A stretch of 64,000 bases of DNA. Origin: Streptomyces sp. NBC_01451. Lineage in GTDB: Bacteria; Actinomycetota; Actinomycetes; Streptomycetales; Streptomycetaceae. Positions 49,875 through 59,205 of this stretch are shown piece by piece; positions within the stretch are counted from its first letter, which is position 1, and each line of letters starts with the position of its first letter. The position numbers and the translations under genes are program-made. Location: positions 186,001 to 250,000 of the forward strand of contig NZ_CP109479.1 in assembly GCF_036227485.1 (NCBI RefSeq), written 5' to 3'. The notes under the pieces are model-generated. The model ran no database searches, was not told the origin of the DNA, and saw only the letters and a program-made list of their open reading frames with translations.

Positions 49875-51089
49875 ATGTTCGACACCGAAGACGTGGGCGT
49901 GTTCCTCGGCCTGGACGTCGGCAAGAGCAACCATCACGGCCACGGGCTGACCCCGGCCGGGAAGAAGGTCTTCGACAAGCAGTTGCCCAACAGCGAGCCG
50001 AAACTGCGGGCCGTGTTCGACAAACTGGCCGCGAAGTTCGGCACCGTCCTGGTGATCGTGGACCAGCCCGCATCCATCGGAGCCCTGCCGCTCACGGTCG
50101 CCCGGGACGCGGGCTGCAAGGTCGCCTACCTGCCCGGACTTGCGATGCGGCGGATCGCCGACCTGTATCCGGGCGAGGCGAAGACCGATGCGAAGGACGC
50201 CGCGGTCATCGCGGATGCGGCCCGCACCATGCCGCACACCCTGCGCTCGCTGGAACTCACCGACGAGATCACCGCCGAACTGACCGTCCTCGTCGGCTTC
50301 GACCAGGACCTCGCGGCCGAGGCCACCCGCACGTCCAACCGGATACGCGGCCTGCTCACCCAGTTCCACCCGTCGCTGGAGCGCGTTCTGGGCCCCCGCC
50401 TCGACCACCAGGCCGTCACCTGGCTCCTGGAGCGCTACGGCTCGCCCGCCGCACTGTGCAAAGCCGGCCGCCGCAGGCTCGTCGAGCTCATCCGGCCCAG
50501 GGCCCCGCGCATGGCCCAGCGGCTGATCGACGACATCTTCGACGCGTTGGACGAACAGACCGTCGTGGTCCCGGGGACCGGCACCCTCGACATCGTGATT
50601 CCCTCCCTGGCCGCATCGCTCGCCGCCGTCCACGCACAGCGCCGGGCCCTGGAGGCCCAGATCGGGCAGCTGCTGGAGGCTCACCCTCTTTCCCCGGTCC
50701 TGACCTCGATTCCGGGGGTCGCGGTCAGGACCGCCGCAGTACTGCTGGTCACCGTCGGCGACGGCACCAGCTTCCCCACCGCCGCCCACCTGGCCTCCTA
50801 CGCCGGCCTCGCCCCGACGACGAAGTCGTCGGGCACCTCCATCCACGGCGAACACGCCCCCAGAGGCGGCAACCGGCAGCTCAAACGGGCGATGTTCCTG
50901 TCCGCCTTCGCCGCCCTGCACGATCCCGCCTCCCGCACCTACTACGACAAGTGCCGGGCCCGCGGGAAGACCCACACGCAGGCTCTCCTCCGCCTCGCCC
51001 GCCAACGCATCAGCGTCCTGTTCGCCATGCTCCGCGACGGCACCTTCTACGAATCCCGCACGCCCGCGGACGTCGAGCTCGCCGCATGA
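49875..51089 (+). CDS. IS110-family transposase, copy 4
   Basis: 404 residues from ATG 49875 with gggaaggg upstream; the frame to 49725 is not coding. DEDD residues: VFLGLDVGKSNHHGHGL, VLVIVDQPASIGALPL, AKTDAKDAAVIADAART. The C-terminal domain: VLTSIPGVAVRTAAVLLVTV, HLASYAGLAPTTKSSGTSIH (likely catalytic Ser) and RGGNRQLKRAMFLSAFAALH. Intact. The right end is probably near 51150. It stands between the MerR/oxidoreductase pair and the SDR cluster. Confidence 0.85.
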   Translation: MFDTEDVGVFLGLDVGKSNHHGHGLTPAGKKVFDKQLPNSEPKLRAVFDKLAAKFGTVLVIVDQPASIGALPLTVARDAGCKVAYLPGLAMRRIADLYPGEAKTDAKDAAVIADAARTMPHTLRSLELTDEITAELTVLVGFDQDLAAEATRTSNRIRGLLTQFHPSLERVLGPRLDHQAVTWLLERYGSPAALCKAGRRRLVELIRPRAPRMAQRLIDDIFDALDEQTVVVPGTGTLDIVIPSLAASLAAVHAQRRALEAQIGQLLEAHPLSPVLTSIPGVAVRTAAVLLVTVGDGTSFPTAAHLASYAGLAPTTKSSGTSIHGEHAPRGGNRQLKRAMFLSAFAALHDPASRTYYDKCRARGKTHTQALLRLARQRISVLFAMLRDGTFYESRTPADVELAA

Positions 51090-51224
51090 CCCCAGCAAGA
51101 CCGAATTACCCCAAACCCGACAGGGACGCCTTGACGAAGTACATAGAGGCACCCCCCCACGTTTCCGGATCCTCTCCCAGATCGCCGGACGTGCCCCCTT
51201 GCCAGCGACCGACGACCGACATAT

Positions 51225-51254
51225 GGTCGTACGACCGTAAGGCATACGATCGTA
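51225..51254. promoter_or_regulatory. Two adjacent palindromes, probable TetR operator
   Basis: GGTCGTACGACC (51225-51236) and TACGATCGTA (51245-51254) are perfect palindromes 24 bases before the SDR start, sharing the TCGTACGA/ACGATCGT theme. The TetR regulator encoded at 53362 is a likely ligand-controlled binder. Confidence 0.45.
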
Positions 51255-51277
51255 ATTCCAATCCAAGGGAGTCTGCC

Positions 51278-52093
51278 ATGGCGACAACTCGGCAGGTGGC
51301 GCTCGTGACAGGGGCCTCATCGGGGATCGGCAAGGAGACGGCCCGCGCCTTCGCCGCGGCGGGTTTCCAGGTGATCGGCACCGGCCGCAGGACTTCCGGA
51401 CTCACCCCGCCCGCCGGTGTGACGTACCTAGATCTCGACGTCGGCAGTGACGACTCGGCCACCGCCGCGGTCGGAGAGGTGATCCACCGGTACGGACGCA
51501 TCGACGTCCTGGTCAACAACGCGGGTATCGGCTCGGCGGGCGCCGTCGAGGAGAACTCCGTCACCCAGGCCCAGAACGTCCTGAACATCAACGTCCTCGG
51601 CGTCATCCGCATGACGAAGGCCGTCCTGCCGCATATGCGCGCCCAGGGCGGCGGACGCATCATCAACATCTCGTCCGTCCTCGGGGTCGCCCCCCAGCCC
51701 TTCATGGCCCTCTATGTCGCCGCGAAGCACGCGATCGAGGGCTACTCCGAGTCGCTGGACCACGAGGTCCGCGAGCACGGCGTGCGGGTCCTCCTCGTGC
51801 AGCCCGCCTACACCAAGACCAGCTTCGACACCAACGCCGCACAGCCCGACACCCCGCTACCTCTGTACGCGGAGCGACGGCGCGACTTCGACAGGATGAT
51901 CGCGGATGCGATGAAGGCCGGCGACGACCCCGCCGCCGTCGCCAAGGTGATAGTCACCGCGGCCACCGACAAGAAGCCGAAGCTGCGCTACACCGCCGGA
52001 ACGCTGGCCGCACGCGTCACCACGGCTCGCCGCCTCGTCCCCGCCGGAACGTTCGACAAGCAGATCCGCAAGAGCAACCACCTGCCCACCTGA
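51278..52093 (+). CDS. Short-chain dehydrogenase/reductase
   Basis: 271 residues of the classical SDR fold: VALVTGASSGIGKETARAFA (NADP(H)-binding TGxxxGIG), YLDLDV, LVNNAGIGSAG (NNAG), IINISSVLGV (catalytic Ser), YVAAKHAIEGYSESL (Tyr-x-x-x-Lys). ATG 51278 has aaggga upstream. The substrate is unknown. It is followed by the secreted propeller, TetR and DoxX genes, all on the plus strand. Confidence 0.9.
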   Translation: MATTRQVALVTGASSGIGKETARAFAAAGFQVIGTGRRTSGLTPPAGVTYLDLDVGSDDSATAAVGEVIHRYGRIDVLVNNAGIGSAGAVEENSVTQAQNVLNINVLGVIRMTKAVLPHMRAQGGGRIINISSVLGVAPQPFMALYVAAKHAIEGYSESLDHEVREHGVRVLLVQPAYTKTSFDTNAAQPDTPLPLYAERRRDFDRMIADAMKAGDDPAAVAKVIVTAATDKKPKLRYTAGTLAARVTTARRLVPAGTFDKQIRKSNHLPT

Positions 52094-52223
52094 CACCCCG
52101 GCCCGGTTTCAAAGGCGCCGATGGCATCCAGGTCCGGCTTCAGGGGCGCTGATTCCGCCCGAACGCCTCCGATGTACTCGAAGGTCCATCGATCAGTCAC
52201 TCGTTGATTCACCGAGGAGAGTC

Positions 52224-53306
52224 ATGCAGCAACACCGCCGGCACACGGTCCGGCGCAGTGCATCGAGCACACGGCGATTTCTGAAGAGGAACGTCGGCAT
52301 CGCGCTGGCGGTCACCGCGACCGCGGCCGTCCTGGTCTCGGCGCCGTCCGCGTCCGCAGGGACAAGACCCTCGTATCGCGGATCCTTTGTCACCGACATA
52401 CGGACCGTGGCGGAGTTCGACTTCGCCGCAGGCGAGATCCCCGAGAACATCACCGCCAACCCCGACGGCTCGGTGACGCTGTCGATGCTCGGCAGTTGCG
52501 CGGTGTGCGAGCGCACCCACGGGCCGCAGTTGATGAGTATCTCCCCGTCCGGAGAGCGCACGGTGCTCGCCACCGGGCAGGTGGGCGAGGCGATCAGCGG
52601 CAACACCCGTGGCAGTGACGGCACCGTCTACTACAGCGTGTGGGCACCGGGCAACGCGGCCCGCAACGGCGTGTACAACCTGCTTCCGGACGGTACCCCT
52701 CAGCGCATCGCCGCCCTGCCCGCCGACTCGGGCCCCAACGGGCTGGCCGTCGACCCGGCCGGACGCACCCTCTACATCGCCGACAGCCTCAAGGGCATCA
52801 TCTGGTCCGTTCCCGTCTCGGGCGGATCGGCGACCCCGTGGCTGACCGACGCCGCTCTCGCGCCGGTGCCCACCGAAACCCTGCCGATCGGAGCCAACGG
52901 GCTCAGGTTCCACAACGGCGCGCTGTGGGTCAGCAACTTCAACAAGGGCACACTGCTGCGGGTACCGGTCACCGCCACCGGCACGGCCGGTCACATCCGC
53001 CAGGTCACGGGCGGCCTGCCCAACATCGACGATCTCAGCTTCCTGACCCCCTGGTCCGATGTGGTGTTCGCGGCGCAGAACGGCTCCTCCTCGAACAACG
53101 GTCCGGACAGGGTCGTGGTCATCTACCCCAACGGCACCTACAAGCCCGTCCTGACCAGCGCGGACGGTCTCGCCTCGCCCTCCGCGACCGCGGTCCGCGG
53201 CGACCGGCTGTACATCACCGACGGCGGGGTCCCCGCGCCCCACGACCCGAAGCTGCAGACCGCCAGGATCAACCTCCCCGCTCTCCTCGCAGGCGCGGCC
53301 CACTGA
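52224..53306 (+). CDS. Secreted SMP-30-like beta-propeller protein
   Basis: 360 residues. An N-terminal signal peptide (RRFLKRNVGIALAVTATAAV, LVSAPSASAG, cleavage near residue 46) indicates export. The mature part has six-bladed-propeller-like repeats (GSDGTVYYSVWAPGNAARNG, PNGLAVDPAGRTLYIADSLK, GLRFHNGALWVSNFNKGTLL, ATAVRGDRLYITDGGVPAP), as in SMP-30/gluconolactonase or NHL-type proteins. Catalytic metal ligands were not identified, so the function is open: sugar-lactone binding or hydrolysis is one possibility. Confidence 0.75.
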   Translation: MQQHRRHTVRRSASSTRRFLKRNVGIALAVTATAAVLVSAPSASAGTRPSYRGSFVTDIRTVAEFDFAAGEIPENITANPDGSVTLSMLGSCAVCERTHGPQLMSISPSGERTVLATGQVGEAISGNTRGSDGTVYYSVWAPGNAARNGVYNLLPDGTPQRIAALPADSGPNGLAVDPAGRTLYIADSLKGIIWSVPVSGGSATPWLTDAALAPVPTETLPIGANGLRFHNGALWVSNFNKGTLLRVPVTATGTAGHIRQVTGGLPNIDDLSFLTPWSDVVFAAQNGSSSNNGPDRVVVIYPNGTYKPVLTSADGLASPSATAVRGDRLYITDGGVPAPHDPKLQTARINLPALLAGAAH

Positions 53307-53361
53307 CCCGACCAGCACGGCAGCCGGGGCGCAGGCCCCGGCTGCGACGGAAGAGCACACC

Positions 53362-54018
53362 ATGCGGTACGCGAAAGAGCACAAGCAGGAGACAAGGCAG
53401 CGGATCATCACGACGGCCGGCCGCCGGCTCAAGCTCGACGGCATCGACGGCTTCGGAGTCGCGACGCTCATGAAGGACGCGGGCCTGACCAACGGCACCT
53501 TCTACGCCTACTTCACGTCCAAGGAGGAACTCGTCGCCACCACGGTGGCCGACCAGTTGCGCGCGCAGCACGAAAACATCGTCGCGCAGGCGGCACCCGG
53601 CCGGGCCGGACTCGAAGAGGTCGTGCGCTGGTACTTCTCCACCGGGCATCGTGACAGCATCGACGACGGCTGCCCCAACGCCGCCCTGCTCGACGAGATC
53701 GCACGCTCCACGGATCCCACCCGGCAGGCGTACACCGACGGCGCTCTGGTCCTCATCGACGGCTTCGCCGCACGCCTGGCACCCCATGACCCGCCGTCGG
53801 CGCGTCTGAAGTCACTCAGCCTCCTAGGCATGATGGCCGGGACCCTGCAACTCTCCCGTGCCCTGACCGACCGGCGACTCGCCGACCAACTCCTCGAACA
53901 GGGCATCCGCAACGCCCTGGCACTGCTGGATGCCGAGCAGCACGACCGCTCGCTTCAGTCAGTGACATGTCTTCCACGTCCGAGGGGGGTGAATCCGGAT
54001 GATCCCGGCCCGGCGTGA
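53362..54018 (+). CDS. TetR-family transcriptional regulator
   Basis: 218 residues. The HTH: QETRQRIITTAGRRLKLDGI, DGFGVATLMKDAGLTNGTFY, AYFTSKEELVATTVADQLR. The C-terminal ligand domain (STGHRDSIDDGCPNAALLDE, LSLLGMMAGTLQLSRALTDR) resembles the AcrR-like group. It lies 55 bases after the propeller gene, so it is probably in the same transcription unit and may repress it through the palindromes at 51225. Confidence 0.85.
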   Translation: MRYAKEHKQETRQRIITTAGRRLKLDGIDGFGVATLMKDAGLTNGTFYAYFTSKEELVATTVADQLRAQHENIVAQAAPGRAGLEEVVRWYFSTGHRDSIDDGCPNAALLDEIARSTDPTRQAYTDGALVLIDGFAARLAPHDPPSARLKSLSLLGMMAGTLQLSRALTDRRLADQLLEQGIRNALALLDAEQHDRSLQSVTCLPRPRGVNPDDPGPA

Positions 54019-54349
54019 CTCCGGTCAACTCCCTCCCGCTACGCCCGGCCTGAGTACCACCGGCGCAGGAGCGAGGCCTGACCGACTCCGCGTTTCCCTC
54101 GGCAGCGCTCCGCCGAGGTCCCGGTACGGGGCCTTTCGTCTTACCCGGTGACAGCGCCACCGCCACAACGCCCGATTCCGAACCGGTGGGAACGACTGGG
54201 CCGCTCACACCCGGCATCACCTGGATCGCCTCGCCCGTGCCCACAGCGATGCCCCGGACACGAGGCGGTCACATGACCACGGCTCATCGCCTGCCGTCCT
54301 GGATTCCTCGACCGATCGACCGTCCCCTTCTCTCCCTCCGGAGTTCTCC
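54019..54349. other. Gap between TetR and DoxX genes
   Basis: I see no gene. The last 100 bases carry the DoxX promoter region. Confidence 0.4.
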
Positions 54350-54700
54350 GTGTTCATCGCCTATGTCGTCCTCGCCGTCGCACTGTCCCTGCTGCTGGTC
54401 TCCAGTGCCCGTTCCGACATCACCCGCGACCCGAAGGTCACGGAGCAGCTCAAGGCGGTCGGGGTGCCCGACAGCTGGTTCCTGCCGCTCGGCCTCGTCA
54501 AGATCGCGGGCGCTCTGGGGCTGGTCTCCGGCATCGTCTACCGGCCGTTGGGCATCGCGGCGGCGATCGGGGTCGTCCTGTACTTCCTGGGCGCCGTGAT
54601 AACGCACCTCCGTGCAGGCGACATGAAGGGAGTCGGCACCCCGACCGTCATCATGCTCGTTGCCGTGGCGCCGATCGTGCTGGGGTTCGCGACGCTCTGA
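54350..54700 (+). CDS. DoxX-family membrane protein
   Basis: 116 residues from GTG. Four TM helices: MFIAYVVLAVALSLLLVSSA, SWFLPLGLVKIAGALGLVSG, LGIAAAIGVVLYFLGAVITH, TVIMLVAVAPIVLGFATL. The DoxX-like pattern RDPKVTEQLKAVGVPDSWF sits between helices 1 and 2. DoxX-like proteins are linked to redox or thiol metabolism; the precise role is unknown. Confidence 0.8.
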   Translation: MFIAYVVLAVALSLLLVSSARSDITRDPKVTEQLKAVGVPDSWFLPLGLVKIAGALGLVSGIVYRPLGIAAAIGVVLYFLGAVITHLRAGDMKGVGTPTVIMLVAVAPIVLGFATL

Positions 54701-54751
54701 CCGTGCTCCACGGTCGCGATCGGACCGGCGCGTATGCGGGGGCGGACACGC

Positions 54752-55573
54752 TCAGGGCAGCGGCGGCCGTCCGCCGAGCGACGCACGTCGCCAGTTGGGG
54801 GTGCGGTCCTTGTCGACCAGGGCCGCGCGGACGCCCTCCAGGAAGTCCGGCGTACGGATGGTCGTGCGCGTGAGGAGCAGTTCGGCGGCGAGGCACTCGC
54901 GCAGCGTGTACTGCCTGCCCCGGGCCAGCAGGGCGTGGGTGATCTCCAGGCTCTGCGGTGAGGCGGACTCCAGTGCGGCCGACGCGGCTGCCGCCCAGGG
55001 GGTGTCGAGGCGGCGCAGGCGTTTCTCGATCTCACCGAGGGTCGGCGCGCCGAACGCCCAGTCCACGTCCCCGCGTGCCGCCGCCAGCCCGCCGCCCGTC
55101 ACCGGGGAACGGCCGGCGAGGCGTTTCAGTACGACGTCCACCGGGTCGCCGGGGTTGTCGGCCAGTGCGTCCCCGACCGCGTCGAGCCCGTCGGCGGGGA
55201 CGAAGTGCGTGGCCAGCCCCGCGTACAGCGCGTCGGCCGCGTCGAGCCGGTGCCCGGTCAGTCCCAGATACATGCCGATCGCGCCGGGCAGCCTCGGCAG
55301 GAAGTAGCTGGCCCCGACGTCCGGGAAGAACCCGATCCCGGTCTCCGGCATCGCCAGCACCGCGCGCTCGGTGACGACGCGGAAGCCGCCGTGGACGGAC
55401 AGACCGAGACCGCCGCCCATGCACAGGCCGTCGATCAGCGACACGACCGGCACGGGATACTCGGCGATCCGGGCGTTGAGCCGGTACTCGGAGGCGAAGA
55501 ACCGTTCACTGGCCCCGGCGTCCCCGGCGAGGCTGTGCTCGCGGATCGTACGGATGTCTCCGCCGGCGCAGAA
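54752..55573 (-). pseudogene. 3-hydroxyisobutyryl-CoA hydrolase-like protein, cut by IS3
   Basis: The frame reads FCAGGDIRTIREHS, then RFFASEYRLNARIAEYPVPV, VSLIDGLCMGGGLGLSVHGG, FRVVTERAVLAMPETGIGFF, PDVGASYFLPRLPGAIGMYL, and a C-terminal half (LTRTTIRTPDFLEGVRAALV, DKDRTPNWRRASL). This is the crotonase fold, 3-hydroxyisobutyryl-CoA hydrolase subgroup. The coding frame continues to 55573, directly at the IS3 terminal TGAACCG, so the first roughly 60 codons are lost. The missing part was not found to the right of the IS3. Confidence 0.8.
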
Positions 55574-55600
55574 TGAACCGTTCCGGGTTCGATAGAGATC

Positions 55601-55822
55601 TCAGATTATGGTTGTGGCCTGGGGTTTCGTGGATTCCCTGTAGTGGTTGGTTTCGTACTCGACGGGCGGAACGTGCCCTATCTCACCGTGGAGCCGGCGG
55701 TGGTTGTACCAGTCGACCCACTCTGCGGTGGCCAACTCGACCTGGGAGAGCGACTTCCAGGGCCGTCGGGGCTTGATCAGCTCGGTCTTGAACAGGCCGA
55801 TCGTGCTCTCCATCAGGGCATT
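55601..55822 (-). pseudogene. IS3 transposase orfB, C-terminal piece
   Basis: Reads ALMESTIGLFKTELIKPRRP, WKSLSQVELATAEWVDWYNH, RRLHGEIGHVPPVEYETNHY, the standard end of an IS3-family orfB with the catalytic Glu in ALMES. It is separated from the rest (59206-59925) by the serine-recombinase element. Confidence 0.8.
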
Positions 55823-55869
55823 GGCATTCACCGTCGAATGCGCTCGTTCCCCGCGTTGACGATGGATGC

Positions 55870-56148
55870 GTGCGGTTGATCCATCCGTTTCATCCCAGGG
55901 GCGGTGAGGCTTTCGAGTTCCTCGAGCGGCTCAACTCGTGGCGCGGGGATGTGGTGTTGGTCCTGGACGGGCAGGGCCGCAGGTGTTCGTTCCCGCTGGA
56001 GTGGACCGATATGGCGCCGGTGGATACGTTTGTCGCGGCGGCCAGCGGTGGTTGTCCGTATCGGACCGGGGATCTGGTCGAGTTGGCGGATCTGGTGGCC
56101 GGGCTGCTCTCTGGCGGCCTGATCGGTGTCGGGGAGATGACGCCGTGA
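55870..56148 (+). CDS. DUF5372/y4bD-like protein
   Basis: 92 residues: MRLIHPFHPRGGEAFEFLER, VVLVLDGQGRRCSFPLEWTD, MAPVDTFVAAASGGCPYRTG, DLVELADLVAGLL. The THPFHP-like start, FPLEWTD and PVDTFVA motifs match small proteins found beside recombinases in rhizobial y4bABCD-type cassettes and in actinobacteria. It looks like a beta-rich binding domain. First gene of the element, 47 bases from its left end. Confidence 0.6.
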   Translation: MRLIHPFHPRGGEAFEFLERLNSWRGDVVLVLDGQGRRCSFPLEWTDMAPVDTFVAAASGGCPYRTGDLVELADLVAGLLSGGLIGVGEMTP

Positions 56149-56322
56149 TCGTCGTGGGATTGAGGCCGCTGCCGGGGAAGCTCGCAGGTGCCACTGGGGG
56201 CGTGCGGAGGCTCGGGACGGTCCGTGACCTGCTTCTTCCGCTTCTCTGCTCGGCCTTCGCGCTCTTGGCCCCGGTGGTGGGCGGTCTGATTCTGGTGACA
56301 TCGGGATCGACGGGGAGGCGCG

Positions 56323-56805
56323 ATGAGCCAGCCGGCAGGCAAGAAGGCGGCACTGAAGGAGTTCCGGGCGCTCAATCCGCGGCCCAACGCGGTGACCGAC
56401 GAGGACTTCACGTCGTGTCCGTTCCTGGATCCGGACGATGTGGTGCAGGTCAAGTACGAGATGGTGCGGCGGGTGAGGGTGGACAAGGTGCCCGTGGCGC
56501 AAGCCGCTGCGGCCTTCGGGTTCTGCCGGCAGACCTTCTATGTGATCGCCGCCGCGCTGGACGCGGGCGGGCCGGCCGCGCTGGTGCCGGGCAAGCCCGG
56601 CCCGAAGGGACCGCGCAAGCTCACCGAGGAGGTCATGGAGTTCATCGAACAACTCCGGTCCGGCGATGCCTCGTTGCGGCCGGCCCGGCTGGCGGAAGCG
56701 GTCTTGGAACGGTTCGGGATCACAGTTCATCCGCGGTCGGTGGAGAAAGCCCTGGCCAGGCGGCGCGAGCCACGCTCTGCGGAGGAAGCCCATCACTGCT
56801 GGTGA
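56323..56805 (+). CDS. Helix-turn-helix protein of the serine-recombinase element
   Basis: 160 residues. The HTH pattern lies in VRVDKVPVAQAAAAFGFCRQ, TFYVIAAALDAGGPAALVPG, and a second helical segment is in KGPRKLTEEVMEFIEQLRSG, RLAEAVLERFGITVHPRSVE, as in transposase-like HTH (y4bC/IS481-like) proteins. It has no catalytic triad. A site-binding or regulatory role in excision or integration is inferred from its place beside the recombinase. Confidence 0.6.
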   Translation: MSQPAGKKAALKEFRALNPRPNAVTDEDFTSCPFLDPDDVVQVKYEMVRRVRVDKVPVAQAAAAFGFCRQTFYVIAAALDAGGPAALVPGKPGPKGPRKLTEEVMEFIEQLRSGDASLRPARLAEAVLERFGITVHPRSVEKALARRREPRSAEEAHHCW

Positions 56806-56809
56806 GGCG

Positions 56810-57079
56810 GTGTCCCGGGCAGGCCAGGCCGAAATGGCCCAGCGGTATGAGGACCTGCGGGCCGCGGTCCTCGGCGGTGTCGATGGGGGATCCCGGCACG
56901 GCTGGGCGGTGCTGGCCCGCTCCGGCATGGCCGCCTGGATCAAGGCAGTCGCCCCAATCCCCGTGTCGTCGCAGGCCGTTCGGCATCGGCCGCCGGCGCC
57001 GGCCGCGGTGGCGGGCGAGTTGGTGGAGGTGCTGGCGCGCATGGCGTGGACGGCGGCCGGAGGCTGTCGCAGCGGATGA
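56810..57079 (+). CDS. Small protein of the serine-recombinase element
   Basis: 89 residues from GTG 56810, four bases after the HTH gene's stop. It reads MSRAGQAEMAQRYEDLRAAV, LGGVDGGSRHGWAVLARSGM, AAWIKAVAPIPVSSQAV, AAVAGELVEVLARMA. A helical, actinobacterial-type sequence comparable to the y4bB-like member of such cassettes. Function unknown; the other frames here are shadows. Confidence 0.5.
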   Translation: MSRAGQAEMAQRYEDLRAAVLGGVDGGSRHGWAVLARSGMAAWIKAVAPIPVSSQAVRHRPPAPAAVAGELVEVLARMAWTAAGGCRSG

Positions 57080-57106
57080 CCACAGCGACGCGGCGAGGAG
57101 GGCGCG

Positions 57107-59167
57107 GTGAGCATCGAGCAGAGCGGGAAGGTCACGGCGGAGCATCTGCGGCGGGACGCGTATCTGTATGTGCGCCAGTCCTCGCTCAAGCAGGTCGTCA
57201 ACAACAGCGAGTCCACCCAGCGTCAGTACGCTCTTCGCGGCCGGGCCGTCGCGCTGGGCTGGGAGGACTCCCAGATCATCGTGATCGACTCCGATCAGGG
57301 CCGCTCCGGGGCCTCGACGGCGGGCCGGGACGGCTTCCAGCACCTGGTCGCCGAGGTCTCCATGGGGCATGCCGGGATCGTCCTCGGGCTCGAGGTGTCC
57401 CGCCTGGCCAGGAACAACACCGACTGGCACCGGCTGCTGGAGATCTGTGCGCTGTCCGGGACGCTGATCCTGGACGAGGACGGACTATACGATCCGCGGA
57501 CCTTCAACGACCGGCTCGTGCTGGGCCTGAAGGGCACCATGTCGGAGGCCGAACTCCACCTGCTGGCAGCCCGGTTGCGGGGCGGACAGCTGGCCAAGGC
57601 CCGCCGCGGCGAGCTGAAGCAGGGCCTGCCGGTCGGCTATGTCCACGACTATGCCGACCGGATCGTCAAGGATCCCGATGCTTCGGTGCGGGCCGTCGTC
57701 GAGCACGTTGTGGACCTCTTCGCGGCCACCGGCTCGGCCCGCCAGGTCGTCAAAGCCTTCGCCGCAGACCGTCTCACTTTCCCCTCGCGTATCCGCACCG
57801 GTCCCCGCAAGGGCGAGCTGGTCTGGGGCCCGCTCAAGCACTGGCAGGTCCTCAATGTCCTCCACAACCCTCTCTATGCAGGGGCGTTCTGCTACGGACG
57901 ACGCAAAGTCGAGCGCAGTGCGGACGGCAGGACCCACATCCGGCTGCTGCCGCGCGAGCAGTGGGACACCCTCATCCAAGACCACCACGAGGGCTATGTG
58001 ACCTTCGCCCGGTGGGAGTCGAACCAGACCACACTCGCCGCGCAGGCCGCCTCCCGCGGCCTGGAGCGGACCGCGACCGCACCGCGGGAAGGGCCCGCGC
58101 TGCTGCAGGGCCTGGTGATCTGCGGCCGCTGCGGCCGGCGCATGACCATCGCCTATCACCTGCGCCAAGGCCGCGAGGTCTCCGACTACCGGTGCATGAC
58201 CCACGCCATCCAAAACGGCGGCACGGTCTGCCAGCGCATCCCCGGTCCCGGCGTCGAACAGGCCGTCGCCACCCTGCTGTTGGAGGAGCTAACCCCGCTC
58301 GCTGTCGAGGCCGCCCTGAAGGTCACCGACCGCCTTGCCGCCCAGGCCGCCGAGACCGACCGGCTCCGATCCACCCACCTCCAACGCGCTCAGCACCGCG
58401 CCGACCTGGCCAAACGACGCTATCTCGCGGTCGATCCCGACAACCGTCTGGTCGCCGACAGCCTGGAAGCGGACTGGAACGCGGCCCTGCGCGAGGTCGC
58501 CGTGGCCCGCAAGGACATCGAACACGCCCGCACTGAAGCCGAACCCGTCAACGAGGCACTGCGGGAGAAACTGGCCCACCTCGCCGGTGACGTGCACCGG
58601 CTCTGGCACGATCCGGGCACCCCGATGCGGGAACGCAAACGCATCGCCCGCCTGCTCATCACGGACGTCACCCTCACCAAGGCCGTGCGGATCACCGCCC
58701 AGGTCCGGCTGTCCGGTGGCCGCCACCACACCCTCGACCTGCCCCTCCCGCTGGGCGGCGGGAAACTGTGGCAGACCCCGAAGCCCGTCGTCGCCGCCAT
58801 CGACACCCTCCTCGAGGACCACACCGACGCGGAGATCGCCAACATCCTCAACCAGCGCGGCCTGACCAGCGGCAAGGGAATGTCCTTCCACCGGCTCCTG
58901 GTCCGCGACATCCGCCAGGACTACCAGCTCACCAGCCGCTTCGACCGGCTGCGGGACCGTGGCCTGCTGACCGCCCACGAACTCGCCGAACTCCTCGGCG
59001 TCAGCGTTCCCACCGTCTGGAAGTGGCACCGGGCCGGACTGCTCGAGGGCGAGAAGTACAACGACAAAAACGCCTGTCTCTACCCCCACCCGGGGCCCAA
59101 TCCGCCCCGCATCCAGCAAGGTGTACGCCTCGACCACCGCCGACCAGCAACAACGACCTCAAAGTGA
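57107..59167 (+). CDS. Large serine recombinase
   Basis: 686 residues from GTG 57107. Resolvase domain: YLYVRQSSLKQVVNNSESTQ (catalytic Ser25 in Y-x-R-x-S), DQGRSGASTAGRDGFQHLVA, LGLEVSRLARNNTDWHRLLE. Recombinase domain: NPLYAGAFCYGRRKVERSAD. A zinc ribbon (CGRCGRRMTI, YRC, VCQ), a coiled coil (near 440-500), then a C-terminal excisionase-like HTH (LTAHELAELLGVSVPTVWKW, HRAGLLEGEKYNDKN). The extra C-terminal HTH is unusual for phage-type integrases. It ends 40 bases before the element's right junction. Confidence 0.85.
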   Translation: MSIEQSGKVTAEHLRRDAYLYVRQSSLKQVVNNSESTQRQYALRGRAVALGWEDSQIIVIDSDQGRSGASTAGRDGFQHLVAEVSMGHAGIVLGLEVSRLARNNTDWHRLLEICALSGTLILDEDGLYDPRTFNDRLVLGLKGTMSEAELHLLAARLRGGQLAKARRGELKQGLPVGYVHDYADRIVKDPDASVRAVVEHVVDLFAATGSARQVVKAFAADRLTFPSRIRTGPRKGELVWGPLKHWQVLNVLHNPLYAGAFCYGRRKVERSADGRTHIRLLPREQWDTLIQDHHEGYVTFARWESNQTTLAAQAASRGLERTATAPREGPALLQGLVICGRCGRRMTIAYHLRQGREVSDYRCMTHAIQNGGTVCQRIPGPGVEQAVATLLLEELTPLAVEAALKVTDRLAAQAAETDRLRSTHLQRAQHRADLAKRRYLAVDPDNRLVADSLEADWNAALREVAVARKDIEHARTEAEPVNEALREKLAHLAGDVHRLWHDPGTPMRERKRIARLLITDVTLTKAVRITAQVRLSGGRHHTLDLPLPLGGGKLWQTPKPVVAAIDTLLEDHTDAEIANILNQRGLTSGKGMSFHRLLVRDIRQDYQLTSRFDRLRDRGLLTAHELAELLGVSVPTVWKWHRAGLLEGEKYNDKNACLYPHPGPNPPRIQQGVRLDHRRPATTTSK

Positions 59168-59205
59168 ACCCGATAGGAGAAGAGGAGCAGTGTGATGACA
59201 AGTGC

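Noticed and set aside
49835..52093. 752-residue frame joining IS110 and the SDR
   Set aside because: The first part is a shadow frame of the IS110 transposase; the SDR starts at the ATG at 51278 with its own ribosome-binding site.
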